A stretch of DNA of 64,000 nucleotides from Rhabdophis nuchalis (Eukaryota; Chordata; Lepidosauria; Squamata; Natricidae), in assembly GCA_039707465.1 (NCBI GenBank), contig CM077644.1, forward strand, positions 203,724,462 to 203,788,461, in the 5' to 3' direction. Of this stretch, positions 45,306-58,580 are shown piece by piece (within the stretch, counting starts at the first letter, position 1; the number at the start of each line of letters is the position of its first letter). The translations under genes and the position numbers were made by a program. The notes beneath the pieces are model-generated. The model ran no database searches. It saw nothing but the letters and a program-made list of their open reading frames with translations, and was not told where the DNA came from.

Positions 45306-47800
45306 TCTTGATAAAGATTGTTTTACCACACAAGCACATTTCTTAAAAACTGTATTCATACTCCATTCAACTTTCTTTTCTTTTCAACTCTCATTTCTCT
45401 TGTCACATCCAACTGTCATTTGAAATATTTGCATCTATTTACATTTCTCCATCTATTGTCCCATTTTTAGTAAATTTTCTATCAAGTTACACACATTTCA
45501 CTACTTGCTTTAGTTTTATGCTATTTATATTTAACTTGCAATTTTCACTCCAGATTCCCTGTCAATTATGGTGATACATTAATTTTTATATCCATGTTTC
45601 TTATTGTATCATGCATGCTGTCTAACATTCATTATAAATCATTGAGGTTTTGAGTCAACAACAGAACTTCTGCATTAAATAAATACATCTACATTTATAT
45701 TCTCAACTAATTCACGTTAGCATCACCACAAGTATTCCTTTTTCATTTATGTACAAATACATTAAATAACCAAGGACACATTATATATCCTTCTTACTTT
45801 TTCTCAAAGTTAAATCATTCACTAAGCATACAATTTATGCTATACACAGTTTATCTCCATCCTACACTGCTATTATCACACTTAGCAATCAACTTTCAAC
45901 TCCCTATTCAAATACTCCCTATTCAAATATTTCATAATCCTAGTTTATTCATTTTTCCATATGCTTTCTTTAAATCAATTTTTCTTACATTCATTCATTT
46001 CTCTATAACCTGCTAAAGATAAAAAACATGTCTAGTCTGCAAACTTTGTGTAGTACTCTTTAATACTAATCTCATGTTCTTTCAATTAGAATTCTGAAAA
46101 TATTTTCTCAACCCTTCCCCTAGCATTTTGCATTCATTCTTGCTACTTACCACTTTATTTATTTACCAAAAGCACCCATATCCTGCTAATTTATCAAATT
46201 CCAATTTATAAGCTTATACACCTGATATCTAGACACTTAAGCTTTAACACTTGTTATATAATCCAAGTTTCACCAGTTTCCAAAATGTCAACACAGTGGG
46301 AGACATCTTGACCTCAACAGGCCAGCAACTTGAGAAGAAATCCTGTTCTTAGGTTTCCAATTTCTTCTAACTTTCCAAAGAGGGAAACCCAAAATAGCTT
46401 TGCTGTACTGCATATACATTTTGGTAAAGAAAGTATCAAAATAAGACAACATCAAAATAAGCTTGAATTTAGGACTTTACAAGTCAAATAAGACCATATT
46501 CTTACGGTCTTGGGGAAACATATTGCCTCAATGATATGTCCAAAACATAAGAGTGATGCTAATGAATTAGCTTTCAGCAACCAGAATGTGGACTGCTTAA
46601 TTCTGAACCAACTAAAATTTTAAAGTGGTCTTCAAAGGCACCCCTATGTAAGCTCTATTGCAAAGACAGGGTACGGGCCAGTCAATCATCCAGTAAAGTA
46701 AAACAGCTACTCAATCTTGCTGTGATTCAGTCCCACCCATTCACTCCCTGATTGCTTTCACTTTCTTACATCACCTGCCTAACCCAAGATCAAGATATAT
46801 AATCAGTATCATCAACATATTGACATTTAGCTCTTCACCCACTTCCAACACAAATTGTTATTTTCATCAAAACTGCTTTGCATTTTCTCTACCTCTACCT
46901 TTAGTCTCCTTGTTCCATGATCACATTACTTACAACTATCTGTTTTTCCATACACGATTGTACAGTAAACTTTCCTTATCTTCATTTCTGCAGCAATCAT
47001 TCTTTTCACAGAACATTTTTTTCATCCACAGCTTTTTTCATTTAATTAAACTTCTTTTTCCCTACTTCTCTTAGCAGAGTTTCATACACTTCTGGCCACC
47101 TGTAGCATTATTTTTCACTCTGTCCCAAGTAGCTTCTATATCTTCTTTTCTTATGTTGACTTTTCATTCATTCTGTTGGGGGTATTCCAATATTTTTCAT
47201 ATAACACTTGTGTTTTCTTTTTCTATCGTGTTACTTCAAATCTCAGTTCTTTCACTTATTTCCTTTTATGTAATACCCCTAAGATCCTTTCTTGGCACTC
47301 TCTCTCATTCTGTATCCTTTCCTCATTGTATCCTTCATTTTCTCATTTTTTCATCATGAGCAGCGAATAATGCTTTTAGATGTATATTAATTTCATTGTC
47401 ACGGCCATATGTACATAGGCTTAAAACACATATTCAAAACACATAGTTTTTTAAAGCAGATTCATTTGTCATAATTTTCATTCATTCTAAGGTCTCCAAA
47501 TGAGCTTAATGGCTACCTCTGTTCTCTCCAGTCTCATTTTCATCAGTCCTTTCAATTCATTTGGTGAATATATTTTTTCTCTGGAATACATTGATCCAAA
47601 ATATTTCCCCCAACATTTCTGGTTTCTCCATTATCACTATGCAATATCACTAACGGATAGATTTCTATTTTCGTGCACATCCACCACCAAGATGACATCA
47701 GTGCATATTTACAGAGACACATGTTAGCCTTTCATTCATAATTAAACTTATACCATTACATCTCATTCTGAGCTGCTAACTACACACATAGACAGCATCT
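45306..47800 (-). mobile_element. Decayed LINE of another clade (R4/RTE-like reverse transcriptase)
   Basis: Minus-strand fragments, frames broken: KIDLKKAYGKMN (about 45990, motif A), GYIMCPWLFNVFVHK (about 45800, from a GC.MSPWLFN.F-type motif B), AEVLLLTQN (about 45670, where .ADD is expected) and KFTKNGTIDGEM (about 45460, cf. .FT.DG..DGEI). This series is typical of R4/Dong- or RTE-like LINEs and unlike L2. The distal part to 47800 is probably the amino-terminal and 5' portion, but I see no motif there. Pyrimidine-rich on the plus strand. Confidence 0.55.
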
Positions 47801-48424
47801 GCTACGAATTCTAGGCACTTATTGCAGCTGTAAATCTTTAGCTGTAGTAACAAAGCACATTGCAGACTTAAAGCATCCTGCTGTAAGTCATAAAAAGCAG
47901 GGAGAAAAGAGAGAGAAATCAAAGACTCTGAAAGGATCCAATTCAACACGACACATGCACGGTTTCAGGAAGAAATGTTCTTTGTCACAAAGAGCTAGTC
48001 AAGCTGTCATTTTACCAGTTTCACTGATTTGCTGGGTCAAGTTTATTTCTTTCAAGTGGGTGGCTTGTCCTTCTTTGTAATGTGTTATATATTGCCAGCA
48101 TTGGCACTTTGCCTAACTCAAGATCTAATCTGTTGTTTCAGCCTGCACCTGTATCTTCCTGAGTTCCTCTTCCACCAATTCATTCAGTTTTGTTTATCCC
48201 TGTGGTGTAGCCTGAGACTCCATCTGCGCAAAGTCTTCAGCTTCTAAATCCAAACACCCACACTGATCCCAAACAACATGTAATTCCACTCAGACCACCT
48301 TCATTCAGATCAATTACAACTTCCCCCTTTGGTTTTTGGTTTCACAGACACACAGCTTACTTACTATTACTGCTTTCATTATTAATCCATATTCTTTACT
48401 AGTTATTACTCTTACATTCTGAAA
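47801..48424. other. Unassigned DNA
   Basis: May be the 5' end of the decayed LINE. No gene or repeat family recognised. Confidence 0.3.
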
Positions 48425-48585
48425 GGGACGTGGTGGCTCAGTGGCTAAGACACTGAGCTTGTCAATCAGAAGGTCTGCAGTTCAGCAATTCGAATCCCTA
48501 GCACAACGAAAGAGTGAGCATCCGTTACTTGTCCCACCTTCTACCAACCTAGCAGTTCAAAAGCATGTGAAAATATTCTCTCATA
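48425..48585 (+). mobile_element. Sauria-type SINE, 5' half
   Basis: The head ggtggctcagtggctaagac (A box), a B-box region attcgaatccctagc, and the body to cctagcagttcaaaagcatg are present, and then the sequence passes into a CATATATAT tract. The 3' half is absent on both sides of the LINE that follows, so truncation came before, or apart from, the LINE insertion. Confidence 0.8.
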
Positions 48586-48788
48586 TATATTTTTATTTAT
48601 TTATTTATTTAAATCATATTTATATCTCACCCTTCTCCACAGAGGACCCAGGGCGGCGCACAGGAATTTTAAAACATACAAAAGAATAAATACATAATTT
48701 AAAAACATATTAAATTATTCTAGTCCTATGCTAAAACCAATTTTAAAATCCCCAATTTAAAACTCTCTAAAATAGTCCCTACGGGAGG

Positions 48789-51480
48789 TTAGGCTAGGCC
48801 AGCTTGATGAAAAAGATGTGTCTTTAGACACTGGCAGAAGAGGCGGAGGTCGGTGATGGTACGCAATTCAGGGGGTAGGTCGTTCCAAAGGGCAGGGCCC
48901 GCCACAGAGAATGATCTTCCCATGGGTGTCGCCAGACAGCATTGCCCGGACGACGGTACCCTGAGAAGACCCTCCCTGTGGGAGCGGATCGGCCGAAGGG
49001 ATGTATGGGGCAGGAGACGGTCTCGCATGTAACTAGGTCCCGAGCCATGGAGCGCTTTGAAGATGGTTGTCAAGACCTTGAAGCGCACCCGAAAGGCCAC
49101 AGGAAGCCAGTGCAGCTCGTGCAGGATCGGTGTTATGTGCGAGCATCTAGTGGCTCCCGTAATCACCCGTGCGGCTGCATTCTGGACTAACTGTAGCTTT
49201 CGAGTGCACCTCAAGGGAAGCCCCATGTAGAGAGCATTACAGTATTCGAGTCGGGACATCACGAGAGCTTGAGTGACTGTGCGAAGGGCAGCCCGGTCCA
49301 GTAAGGGGCGCAATTGGCGCATCAGGCATACCTGATGAAACGCCCCCCTGGCCACGGCCGCCACATGGTCCTCCATGGACAGCCGGGAATCCAGGAGGAC
49401 ACCCAAATTGCGCGCCCTCTCCACGGGGGCTGGTGTTTTGCCCCCAATGGCCAGAGTTGGAGTAATCTGGCTGAACCGGGGTGCTGGAAACCACAGCCAC
49501 TCAGTCTTGGAAGGGTTGAGCTTGAGTTTGTTACCACCCATCCAGATCCGTACGGCCTCCAAACACCAGGACAGAACTTTGGCGGCATCGTTAGGGTGGT
49601 CTGGGGTGGATATGTACAGCTGGGTGTCGTCAGCGTACAGATGGTACTCCACCCCAAAACCATGGATGATCTCGCCCAGTGGCTTCATATATGTGTTAAA
49701 CAGGAGGGGTGAGAGGACCGACCCCTAAGGAACCCCACATAAGAGGGGTCTCGAGGTCGACCTCTGCCCTCCCGTCAACACATATTGCGACCGACAAGAG
49801 AGGTAGGATGAGAATCACCGCAAAACGGTGCCTCCCAGCCCCAACCCCCCCAGTCAGTGCAATAGGATACCATGGTCGATGGTATCAAAAGCTGCTGAGA
49901 GGTCTAACAGGACTAGGATAGAGGAACAGCCTCTATCCCACGCCCTCCAGAGATCATCAACCAACGCGACCAATGCCGTCTCGGGTCGGAAGCCGGACTG
50001 GCGTGGGTCTAGATAATCAACTTCCTCCAGGTGTCGCGGAAACTGTTGGGCCACCACACTCTCAACAACCTTCACTAAAAAGTGAAGGTTGGAGACCGGA
50101 CGATAGTTCTCCAACAATGCTGGGTCCAGGGACGGCTTCTTGAGGAGGGGCCTCACTACCACCTCTTTCAAGACGGCAGGCAAGGACCCCTCACTCAAAG
50201 ATGCGTTGACAATGCCCTGGAGCCAGCCTCGTGTTGTCTCCCAGGATGCCAGTACAAGTACAACCACATGTTTATTGGACCTGTGTCCCTTCTGGCTTGT
50301 ACTGGAGACCTCGGTGGTAACAAAGTCAAACTCCTCCCAAGAAGGAACCTCAAAACCAGTCTCGGACAATCCCACAGGACCACTGTCGATGGAGGGTAGC
50401 TCATTCCAAATCTGAGTGATTTTATCCTGCAGATAAATCCCAAATTCCTCTGCTCGCCCTTGCAAAGGAGCTTCCCGCGGCCTCTGGTGAAGGAGGGAGC
50501 GGGTCACCCCAAACAGGGCGGCAGGGCGGTTATCCGCGGATGCAATAAGGGTGGCACAATACTCATGTTTGGCCACCCTTATCGCCACTAAGTAAGCCCT
50601 AATATGGGTTCTCACTAGTGTTCGGTCAGCTTCGGAGCGAGAGGATCTCCACCTACTCTCTAGGCGTCTCTTGTGGCGCTTCATCTCCCGCAGCTCCTCA
50701 GTAAACCAAGGAGCCTGGGTGGTTCGTCGCTGCAAGAGAGGCCGCAAGGGCGCGATTCGGTCCAAGGCCCCTGCGGCCACACTTAACCATGCGGCCACTA
50801 GGTCCTCAGTCAAGTCGCGAGGCAGGGTCACAGGAATTGGCCCAAGCTCCCTCTGGAACCTTTCCGGGTCCATTAGGAGCCTGGGGCGGAACCATCTAGG
50901 AATATCCGGTTCCGCCTCCCCGCGGTGAGGTGAGGCAATTGGAAAGTCCAGCCGGAGGAGAGCGTGATCTGTCCATGACAAGGGAGTGATGACTAAATCC
51001 CCTATTCCCAGATCACAACTCCACTGTCCCGAGACAAAGATTAGATCCAGGGTGTTTCCCCCCTCGTGAGTAGGGCCTAAAACTACCTGGGTCAGGTCCA
51101 TGGCCGTCATGGAGGCCATGAACTCCCGAGCTGCTCCAGAGGCTTTGCCCGCTGACGGCAAGTTAAAGTCCCCCATGACTTCCAGTCTGGGGGTCTCAAC
51201 TGCCGCCTCGGCTATCACCTCTAGGAGCTCGGGCAGGGCTGTTGTTGCATAGCGAGGAGCCAGGTACACAACTAACACGCCCAACTGCCTCCCTAGGCCC
51301 CATCTCACGCAGAGAGATTCACACCCAGTCGTCTGAGGGATCGTGGTCTCCTTCGGCTCCAGACCTTCCTTAACCATAATCGCCACTCCCCCACCTCTCC
51401 CTAGGGCCCTAGGCTGATGAAAGGCACGGTAACCTGGTAGGCACATTTCCACGAGGGGTAAACCCCCCTCGTGGCCCAAC
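48789..51480 (-). pseudogene. L2 ORF2 pseudogene (copy 3)
   Basis: One frame covers the endonuclease, linker and first RT part (51480-49854; [23 protein letters not shown] intact). A deletion removes the PGHST part (GFRPETALV in place of GFRPGHSTETALV). A second frame (49688-48789) carries [10 protein letters not shown] and the C terminus. Between them the GVPQGS motif contains TAG (complement of 49725-49727) for the Gln codon. Residues around [16 protein letters not shown] come from an inverted segment. Not functional as it stands. Confidence 0.88.
50263..50305. other. 43-bp internal inversion in LINE copy 3
   Basis: Relative to copies 1 and 2, this stretch is the reverse complement of accacatgtttattgg... 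(43 bp), joined to a retained ccagtacaag at 50249-50258, so an inverted 10-bp repeat brackets it. About 33 bp of the original downstream sequence is lost. It looks like a template switch during reverse transcription or repair. Confidence 0.85.
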
Positions 51481-51489
51481 CATATATAT

Positions 51490-54400
51490 ATATGAATACA
51501 GTGTATTATGTAATAGGATGGGGTTTTTCCTATATAATGTATAATATAGTTTGAATAAAATGTAATTGCAATAGTAATATAGTTATACAATTTGCAAAAG
51601 CATATTCAAAGACCATGCTAAAGATAGCTGATTGATTTGATATTGTTTGTATATATTACCTATGTTGTGCCTTTAAAGTAATGTTAAATTATTTTTAGAA
51701 GTTCATTAATTGAAAAGTCAAGCATTGAAATGTTCAATTTCATTGAAATGTTCAATTTCATCAACATGATTAAATGTTTGAATAGGCTCCTCAAGCTAGG
51801 CCATATATTGTCCTATTGTCAAGTCTTGTCTTTTGATATAAAGTTGAATAAAAATTGACAAATTTCATTATGTCAACTTCTAAAATCTGACACACAAGCA
51901 TACTTCAAAAGCACATAATCAACATCCTTGCAGTAGTTGTCAGGGGGAGGACAATGAAGTGGTACACCACTAGATTTTTAAAAAGTGTTTCACTGAAATA
52001 TTCCAAATGGGCATTTCTTTCTGTTTCTATTTCTAAAAAGATACTAAAGCTTCTTTCCATTTAGGGAACAGAGCTATGGTGAAGATGAAAACTGGTAAAG
52101 CAGGGAAATTTATGGCTTAGCACACTGACAATTTTATTATAGGTATGCATACATGCATGCCCGCATGCATATATGTATAAAATTCTTCTGTTTTAATACC
52201 GGGGGCAAGCTTTTAAAACGAAGATACAAAGTTTGAAATGTGTATGAAAAGTCAACCCTCCATCTCCCACTCTGTATTAATTAGCACTATCTCATTATGA
52301 TTCTTATTGTTGTTTTATATTAAGTTCTCCTTTAAATGTGTTTTGTTTCATAGAAGTTTCCAGGAAGGAAGGTAGTTTTCTAAAAAGGGTTTTGTTATCG
52401 TTCCAGTATTTTCCTCTTTCTCTCCTCATTAACTGAATAATGTATGTTCTGTTCTCAAAATGTATAAAAAGTAAAAAAAAAAATTTGCATATATTTTGCA
52501 AATATTTTGACATGAGTTACCATGTTTAAATTTGATCTTACTGAATCTTATTTTGATAAAATATGAGGTTCTAGAGAGTTCCTTTCTGAGTTTTTTTGTG
52601 ATCATACTGATATTGATAGTTTCTCATGTATAATTATTAGAATCAAACTCCTGGAGCAAAAAGTTTTCAAACATGTTTTAAACATTTCTGTTTTATCTTT
52701 AAGTGCCAGATGTTGATGGTTCAAAAGCATACTTATTTCAAATCCTTTCTTTTGCCTCCTGACTCATGATATCACTCATCTCTCTTGTACTAGGTTTGAC
52801 ATACAGAGTGAACAATGTTTTTTTTTAAACTATCTTGCCCTTTCATGAAAATTTAAACCAACTGCATTTGTGTGTGCATGTGTCTCTGTGTTTGTGTGTG
52901 TAAACCAGGAAATTCTGAAGACCATAATAAACACTCTTCAAAAATATAGCATTTACAAAGTCTTGATAGGTCTTTCACATGTCTCTCATTTGCTATCAAT
53001 TGTATGTATGTATGTATGTATGTATGTATGTATGTATGTATGTATGTATGTAGTAAAATATCTAAACAGTTGTAAGGATAAAGTTAAATACCATCAAATA
53101 ATTATAATATGTTTAATCTTTTTTCAAAAATTGCCTGGAATGTAGAAATTATACAACTTCTCTAAATGAAGCAGATGAAGAAGTGAGCATGGGATCATTC
53201 ATAAAATAGTCTCTTGACTATCAAGGATCAACTTACCTTTTAAAGTTAGCAGCAGACTCCATCACCACGATTGAAAAACCTTTGAATGAGACAACTTGTT
53301 ACAACCAACTTGCCATGGCCAACTCACCTCAGGACAACTCGCTGTGGGACAGTTCAACAATTCAATTTGACAATTTAAAATAATTAAAAATATTGACATT
53401 TTTGAGATTCAAATTTTATTCTGTCCATCCTTTGGCATCCTTTCTTTAATGATTCTATTCGATTATTTGTCTTGTGGTAAGTTGGCTTGCAGCAAGTTGG
53501 CCACAGTGATTTGGCTCCAGAGAGTTGTCATAGAAGTGAAAAACCTTTGACTTTTCTTGTTGAGCTGTTTCCAGCCTGGCAGTTACAACATCTTTATTTC
53601 TCTTGTATTGAACTGACTTATTTTCCTCTCAGATCCATATCCCCTTTTCTTGTTATTTGCACCGTTTTGATCAGAAGTCTGAAGGGTGAGATTCCTTAGC
53701 TGCTTAATGTATATTCAGTGCTAGTGCTTAAAAGGCATTGAGTAATAATTATATTAACAAAAAAAACCACAGTAGTTGCCCTCTGAACTCTGAACACCCA
53801 AATGAAATTTATATTAGGCTTTATTTATTAATTTAAATGTTTTCTAGTATACTGCTGAAACTTAGAATTCTTCATTTTTTAATCCGCTTACAATATTTAT
53901 GCATCTGACCTGTTTTGGACTTGGTCTGGAGCTCTTCTACCTTAAGTGACAGCAAAAAATAAAGCAGGTGAACTTGCAAAAAAAAGAGAAGGTAGCTCAG
54001 GGAAAGGGAAATAGTAATTTTTAAAATATCTGCCTGGTTTTGAGCCTGTGAGCCTCTGCATGTGAAGCAAATAACTATACACTACTGATAGACACTTCTA
54101 ATAACAACTGCAGTCAAGTTTAGAGAGTAAAACCTGGGGGAAATATAAGAAAGGAATGTTTATTTTAAAGCTGTTTCCTGAAGGTATATAGATGTTGATG
54201 CTTTGCTTTGTAAACAAGCAATACATGTATGTAGTAAGACCTATGCAGGAAAATAATCGGCAATTGATTTTCTGGCATGGAGAATTGAAATGGCACAGTG
54301 GTGGTGGTAAGGAGCATTTTTCTATAGGCAGCCCCAATAGCTGGTTAGCCTGGATTTAATACCTGGGAAGTCTCTAATAAAGCATCCCAGTCTCAAGAGA

Positions 54401-57400
54401 ATTGTCTTAATCTGGTTCAGAATCCAACAGCATCAGCACAAGACAGGATCACATTATAGTTATGCTCTTTAACTAGGCTCACACATTCAATTAAGTCACA
54501 ACCTGCTTTTGTTTATGTTATGATTTTTATGAACTCAGCCCTTGAGTATTGAAATCCATGATTTATGGTACACCCAACAAATTACAAAATCTAACACCAT
54601 GATTGAATCAACCATGGCTTAGTACAATAAGTAAACTAGTCAAAACTTGTAATTCCAAAGCTCTACAAAAGTTTTGATGGTCAACTAGGCAATCTCTGAA
54701 AGTGATTAAAAAGTGAAGTGAATGAACTTAGTGTCCTTAAAAGGCTCCACTGCAGTTGTGAGCTTGATGACTGATCCCTTCATCTCCTAATACTCAATCC
54801 ATAAATCCAGCCTTCTCATGAAGAACATCTGTTCAGATGTGGGCCATGTCCCCACCTCTCCTTGGCTGGAGAGATTCCAAAGAACCAATCTGTTTACCAG
54901 TTCTTCAGTCTTTGCTCTTGTTATCATATCCAGCCCCCTAGATATTTGTTTAGCTTGCCATACTTCCACTGGAGGTCCTACACTTGTGATTGTTAAGACA
55001 TTTCCAACCTTTCTCTTGTTCATCATAAAATAGCAGTTGTAAGTAATCATGCCTGGAATGAAAGTATGGCTATTGCTTATTCTGTGAGTTTTGGTTGCTG
55101 TATAAGAAATAGCAAAGCTACTGAACTCAAACTAAGCCATTTTTAGAAACATAAATATGCATTACTTTTCTATTTATGGTTAAGAATTCACCAGCTTAAG
55201 AATATGCAGCTGTGAAATCCTACTTTAAAGTATCTAGTGTCTCAACTTTCATAAATATTTCAGATAATATATAAACAAAATGGCAAAAAGCAATGGTGCA
55301 ACTTTCTTGGATAGTATATGCATTCCAAATGTATTGGTATAGAGAACTGTGTGCATTGAGGAGAAAGACTAAAGCTTGGCATTTTAAATAAGCTGGGCCA
55401 TATAATCAACCAGGACAAATTTAGTTTGTTTTCTTTATATACAGTCAAGAATATCCTGCTGGGTATTTCACCATAATGCACTCCACCTAAATAGTCTGTA
55501 AATCTAAAGTGGAAGTCTGATTCAAAGCTGTTCCTTGTTATTTCACCACATCTTTGGCTGAGGAAGTTCTAATTTGATCATTAAGTGATTATCGCATGAA
55601 GTCAAATGAGAAATGGCCTCCTTGGAGTGCCACATCAACAATTTTGCTAAAGACTTTTGCCCTTTCTATTATGCAATAATAAATAATTTTTACTTCCATT
55701 TAAAATAAGTTTGGACCAAGTGATAAGAAGCCATTTTGTAGGATAGCTAAAGCTGGAATTATAAATACTGTTAGGCCAACTGAACTGTCAGAGCTGAGAT
55801 TCAGTGTTACTAGGTTCAAGGTGCTATTCATTGCAAGCTGGCTGGAGAGTGAATTTGTCATTGAGGCTATATTTTAGATTGATTCTGTCTCTATTTCCTA
55901 GCCTCAGAAAGGATGTTCTTGATATATTTTACTTTTTATATATAGAGAGTACTTAACCACTACATACATATGAACTATACTATGAGTCAAAGGATGCCTC
56001 ATCCGTTTAGTCAGAGCAAAATTAATAGTTAATAGGCCTATATTTAAATTTATTACCTTCAAATGTGTTATTCTCTTAATACTCTCACTGATCTCATGCT
56101 AGTCAGCTAAAATACAATTGTATCAATGTATTTCAAAAACTGCAAATAAATGATGTCTAAAGATGTCCTGAATTAACTATTAAAATTCTAATGTATCTGT
56201 AACAAGTGCAGGCAGTCTATTATTCAGTTTCCATTATTTCTTTTCTATGAGAAGCCTCATTTCCTATCCACTATGCATGCGAGAATAGATATTTGCAAGT
56301 ACTGTATATCTAATGCAGAACCAAAGTAGGAACATCAATTAGAAAAATGGACTTGATTGTATTTTGCCATAGCATCCAGCTTTTGTAGCTCTCAGATACA
56401 CTGAAATTTTAAGGTCATGTAAGATCAAAACTCTTTGTCTCTGATGATAATGGACAAAAATAAGACAAGAGCTTGGCTTGATTATTTATGGAATAAATAT
56501 TCAATATTTCAAGCTGCCTTTTTTGTGTTTGTAGTATTGATTTATGTTTTTTTCCCTGAATGCTTAGATTTGCGAATAAGAAAGCAGTGAGTATAAGGAC
56601 ATGCTTAAAGGATATTTACCATCAAGACTATGTCTTATCATAAATCATATATCACTTGATGATACATCTATAACCATTTAGTTAACATGACACCACAGGG
56701 TACTTATTTCATGATTTATAATGAATGGAAAAGGATAATCCCTGAAGGGGAATATTTACTGAGAATGGAAAATGGAAGCTTAGGAGGAAAATGCCTGACA
56801 TTTACTGACACTAAGATTACTGGTGTTGTAACATGTAGTACAGAATATTAGGGTAAAATGTTAAAGCCACTGTCTGGAAGAAGAACAATGCAATTATAAG
56901 AGTGGGCCATTTCATATGGCATGTACCAGCCAGTTTGTTGTTGCTAAAACCAACAGACGAAGCATGAACTACAAATAATAGAAACATTCCTGAGATGCTA
57001 TCAAAGTGAATAAATTATTCAACGATTTTTGAAATTATACATAGGGTGTGTAAATATTTAAATAAAATTAGATGTTTGATTCGTAAAATTAAATATAATG
57101 CATAGAAAAGTGTCACCTTAAAAGTTTTTAAACTGAAATCTATTTAGCAAAGGGCCAATGAGCAAAAAGAAAGTGTTCTCACTTTCTTCTTTGTGTATTA
57201 AGCTTCATATGAAAAATTGACTGTATGTGTGAACTCTGAGGCGGAAGTAGATTCATACTATTTATTGTTAATATGTACATAAGTTAAGATAACATTTGTT
57301 ATTCAGCAACTGCAATTTAATGCATTGACTGTCCATAAAAGACCTTCCACTGATATGTTATGTCAGTGGAGGCAGTCTTGTTAACCACTTAATTGGACAC

Positions 57401-57606
57401 CTTAACATATCCTACATCAGGCTGCTTCAGGTTGTAATTCACCTAGTTGGTACAAAATGTAGGATCAAGATTATTGTGAAAACTGTCCTGTCAATATAAA
57501 ATCATACCTAAACTGAAGTGGCTACATTATATTGATTGCAAGTAGACTTTTAGGCCAAACTCCATGTATAGATCATTAGCTTTAAAACTCTAAATTGTGT
57601 AGCAAC
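51490..57606. other. Long unassigned AT-rich stretch
   Basis: No protein domain, RNA or known repeat recognised over about 6 kb. Visible structure: (ATGT)n at 53001-53051, a duplicated tgaaatgttcaatttcat near 51727-51762, and a 7-bp hairpin ccactga/tcagtgg near 57349-57371. The more uniform, non-repetitive part (about 54.4-57.6 kb) could be unique host DNA such as intron or intergenic sequence. Confidence 0.4.
53001..53051. repeat. (ATGT)n microsatellite
   Basis: About 12 perfect tetranucleotide units. Confidence 0.97.
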
Positions 57607-57860
57607 AATGTGCAGTGGCTCAGTGGCTAAGATGCTGAGCTTGTCAATCTGAAAGGTTGGCAATTCGACAGTTCAAATCCCTAGTGTCACGTAATGGAGT
57701 GAGCTCCCGTTACTTATTCCAGCTTCTCACAACCTAGCAGTTTGAAAGCATGTAAAAATGCAGTGCTGGCTTTTCAGCTTTGAAATGGAGATGAGGACTG
57801 CCCCCTAGAGTCGGGAACAACTGCACATATGTGCAAGGGGAACCTTATCTTTACCTTTAA
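57607..57860 (+). mobile_element. Sauria-type SINE with central deletion
   Basis: The head cagtggctcagtggctaaga and B box gttcaaatccctag are intact. The body jumps from catgtaaaaatgcagtgctg straight to ggcttttcagctttgaaatg, losing the central block seen in the 24-kb copy. The 3' end is gaaccttatctttaccttta. The junction aatgcagtgctgg suggests recombination at a short shared sequence, or a shorter subfamily. Confidence 0.85.
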
Positions 57861-58059
57861 TATGCAGCAAGCAACACCTTGTCAGAATTTAATCTACCTA
57901 ACTGGTCCTGTAATCATGACTGAGCCTGCTGAAAATTCCCTAAATGAGGTTTGTAGGACACTCAGGAGAAAGTAATAGTCTCATTTTATGGAATACTCTA
58001 TTCTGACCCAATTTTCTAAAGTTAGTGAATAGGTTAGTGTTGTTGTTTTTCAACACATT

Positions 58060-58250
58060 TTCAATCCCTACTGTTAGGTGCCTACCTTAGGGTTTTTCTT
58101 TCTCTTTGCTTTCTATGTTTATGTTTACCTATAATTATTTTCTGGAGTTAGTTATTATTGTTTTTCTCTTTGTTTCATTTTGCATACCATCCAGAATTCT
58201 TCCAGATTGGGAAGGACCATAAATATGCTAAAATAAAGAAATGAATGGTA
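58060..58250 (+). mobile_element. Ancient L2-like 3' end
   Basis: The order cttccagattgggaaggacc, ataaatatgctaaaataaag resembles the gattgggcggcatataaat...aataaa end of L2. Highly decayed, and the 5' limit is a guess. Confidence 0.45.
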
Positions 58251-58511
58251 GTATTTCCTGCAGAACTTGGTTTTTGCACTTAGGTTTTCAGTGGAACATT
58301 CCTTGCAGCTCCTGCTATTGATATATCTAGCATCAAGAGTACATTCTGCTTTTCTATAATAAAGATCATCCTGTGGAAAAAATGTCTTTAATTCTGAGAC
58401 AGGTCAAGAGCAGGAACCTTCCCCATTCACTTAAGACTTTTAGAGGTTTAAAGTTTCTTTGAAATTTCTTTGGGTAGTTTTAATATTAGTTTTAGAGGTA
58501 TTAAACAATTA

Positions 58512-58580
<69 letters not shown>
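58512..58580. repeat. (ATCT)n microsatellite
   Basis: About 17 units, directly next to the TIR element at 58581. Confidence 0.97.

Larger units (their letters stand above)
48591..51480 (-). mobile_element. L2-clade LINE copy 3, 5'-truncated, young
   Basis: The tail and 3' UTR start at 48591 and coding runs to 51480, where it stops inside the endonuclease domain (WLGHEGG). The 9-mer catatatat at 48582-48590 and 51481-51489 is a candidate target duplication, though it lies in TA-rich DNA. Base for base it is close to copy 1, with scattered substitutions, a premature stop and a 43-bp internal inversion. Confidence 0.9.

Noticed and set aside
46820..47370. Phe/Ser/Leu-rich plus-strand frames that look like membrane proteins
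   Set aside because: Pyrimidine-rich antisense of a decayed LINE; no conserved motif on the plus strand.
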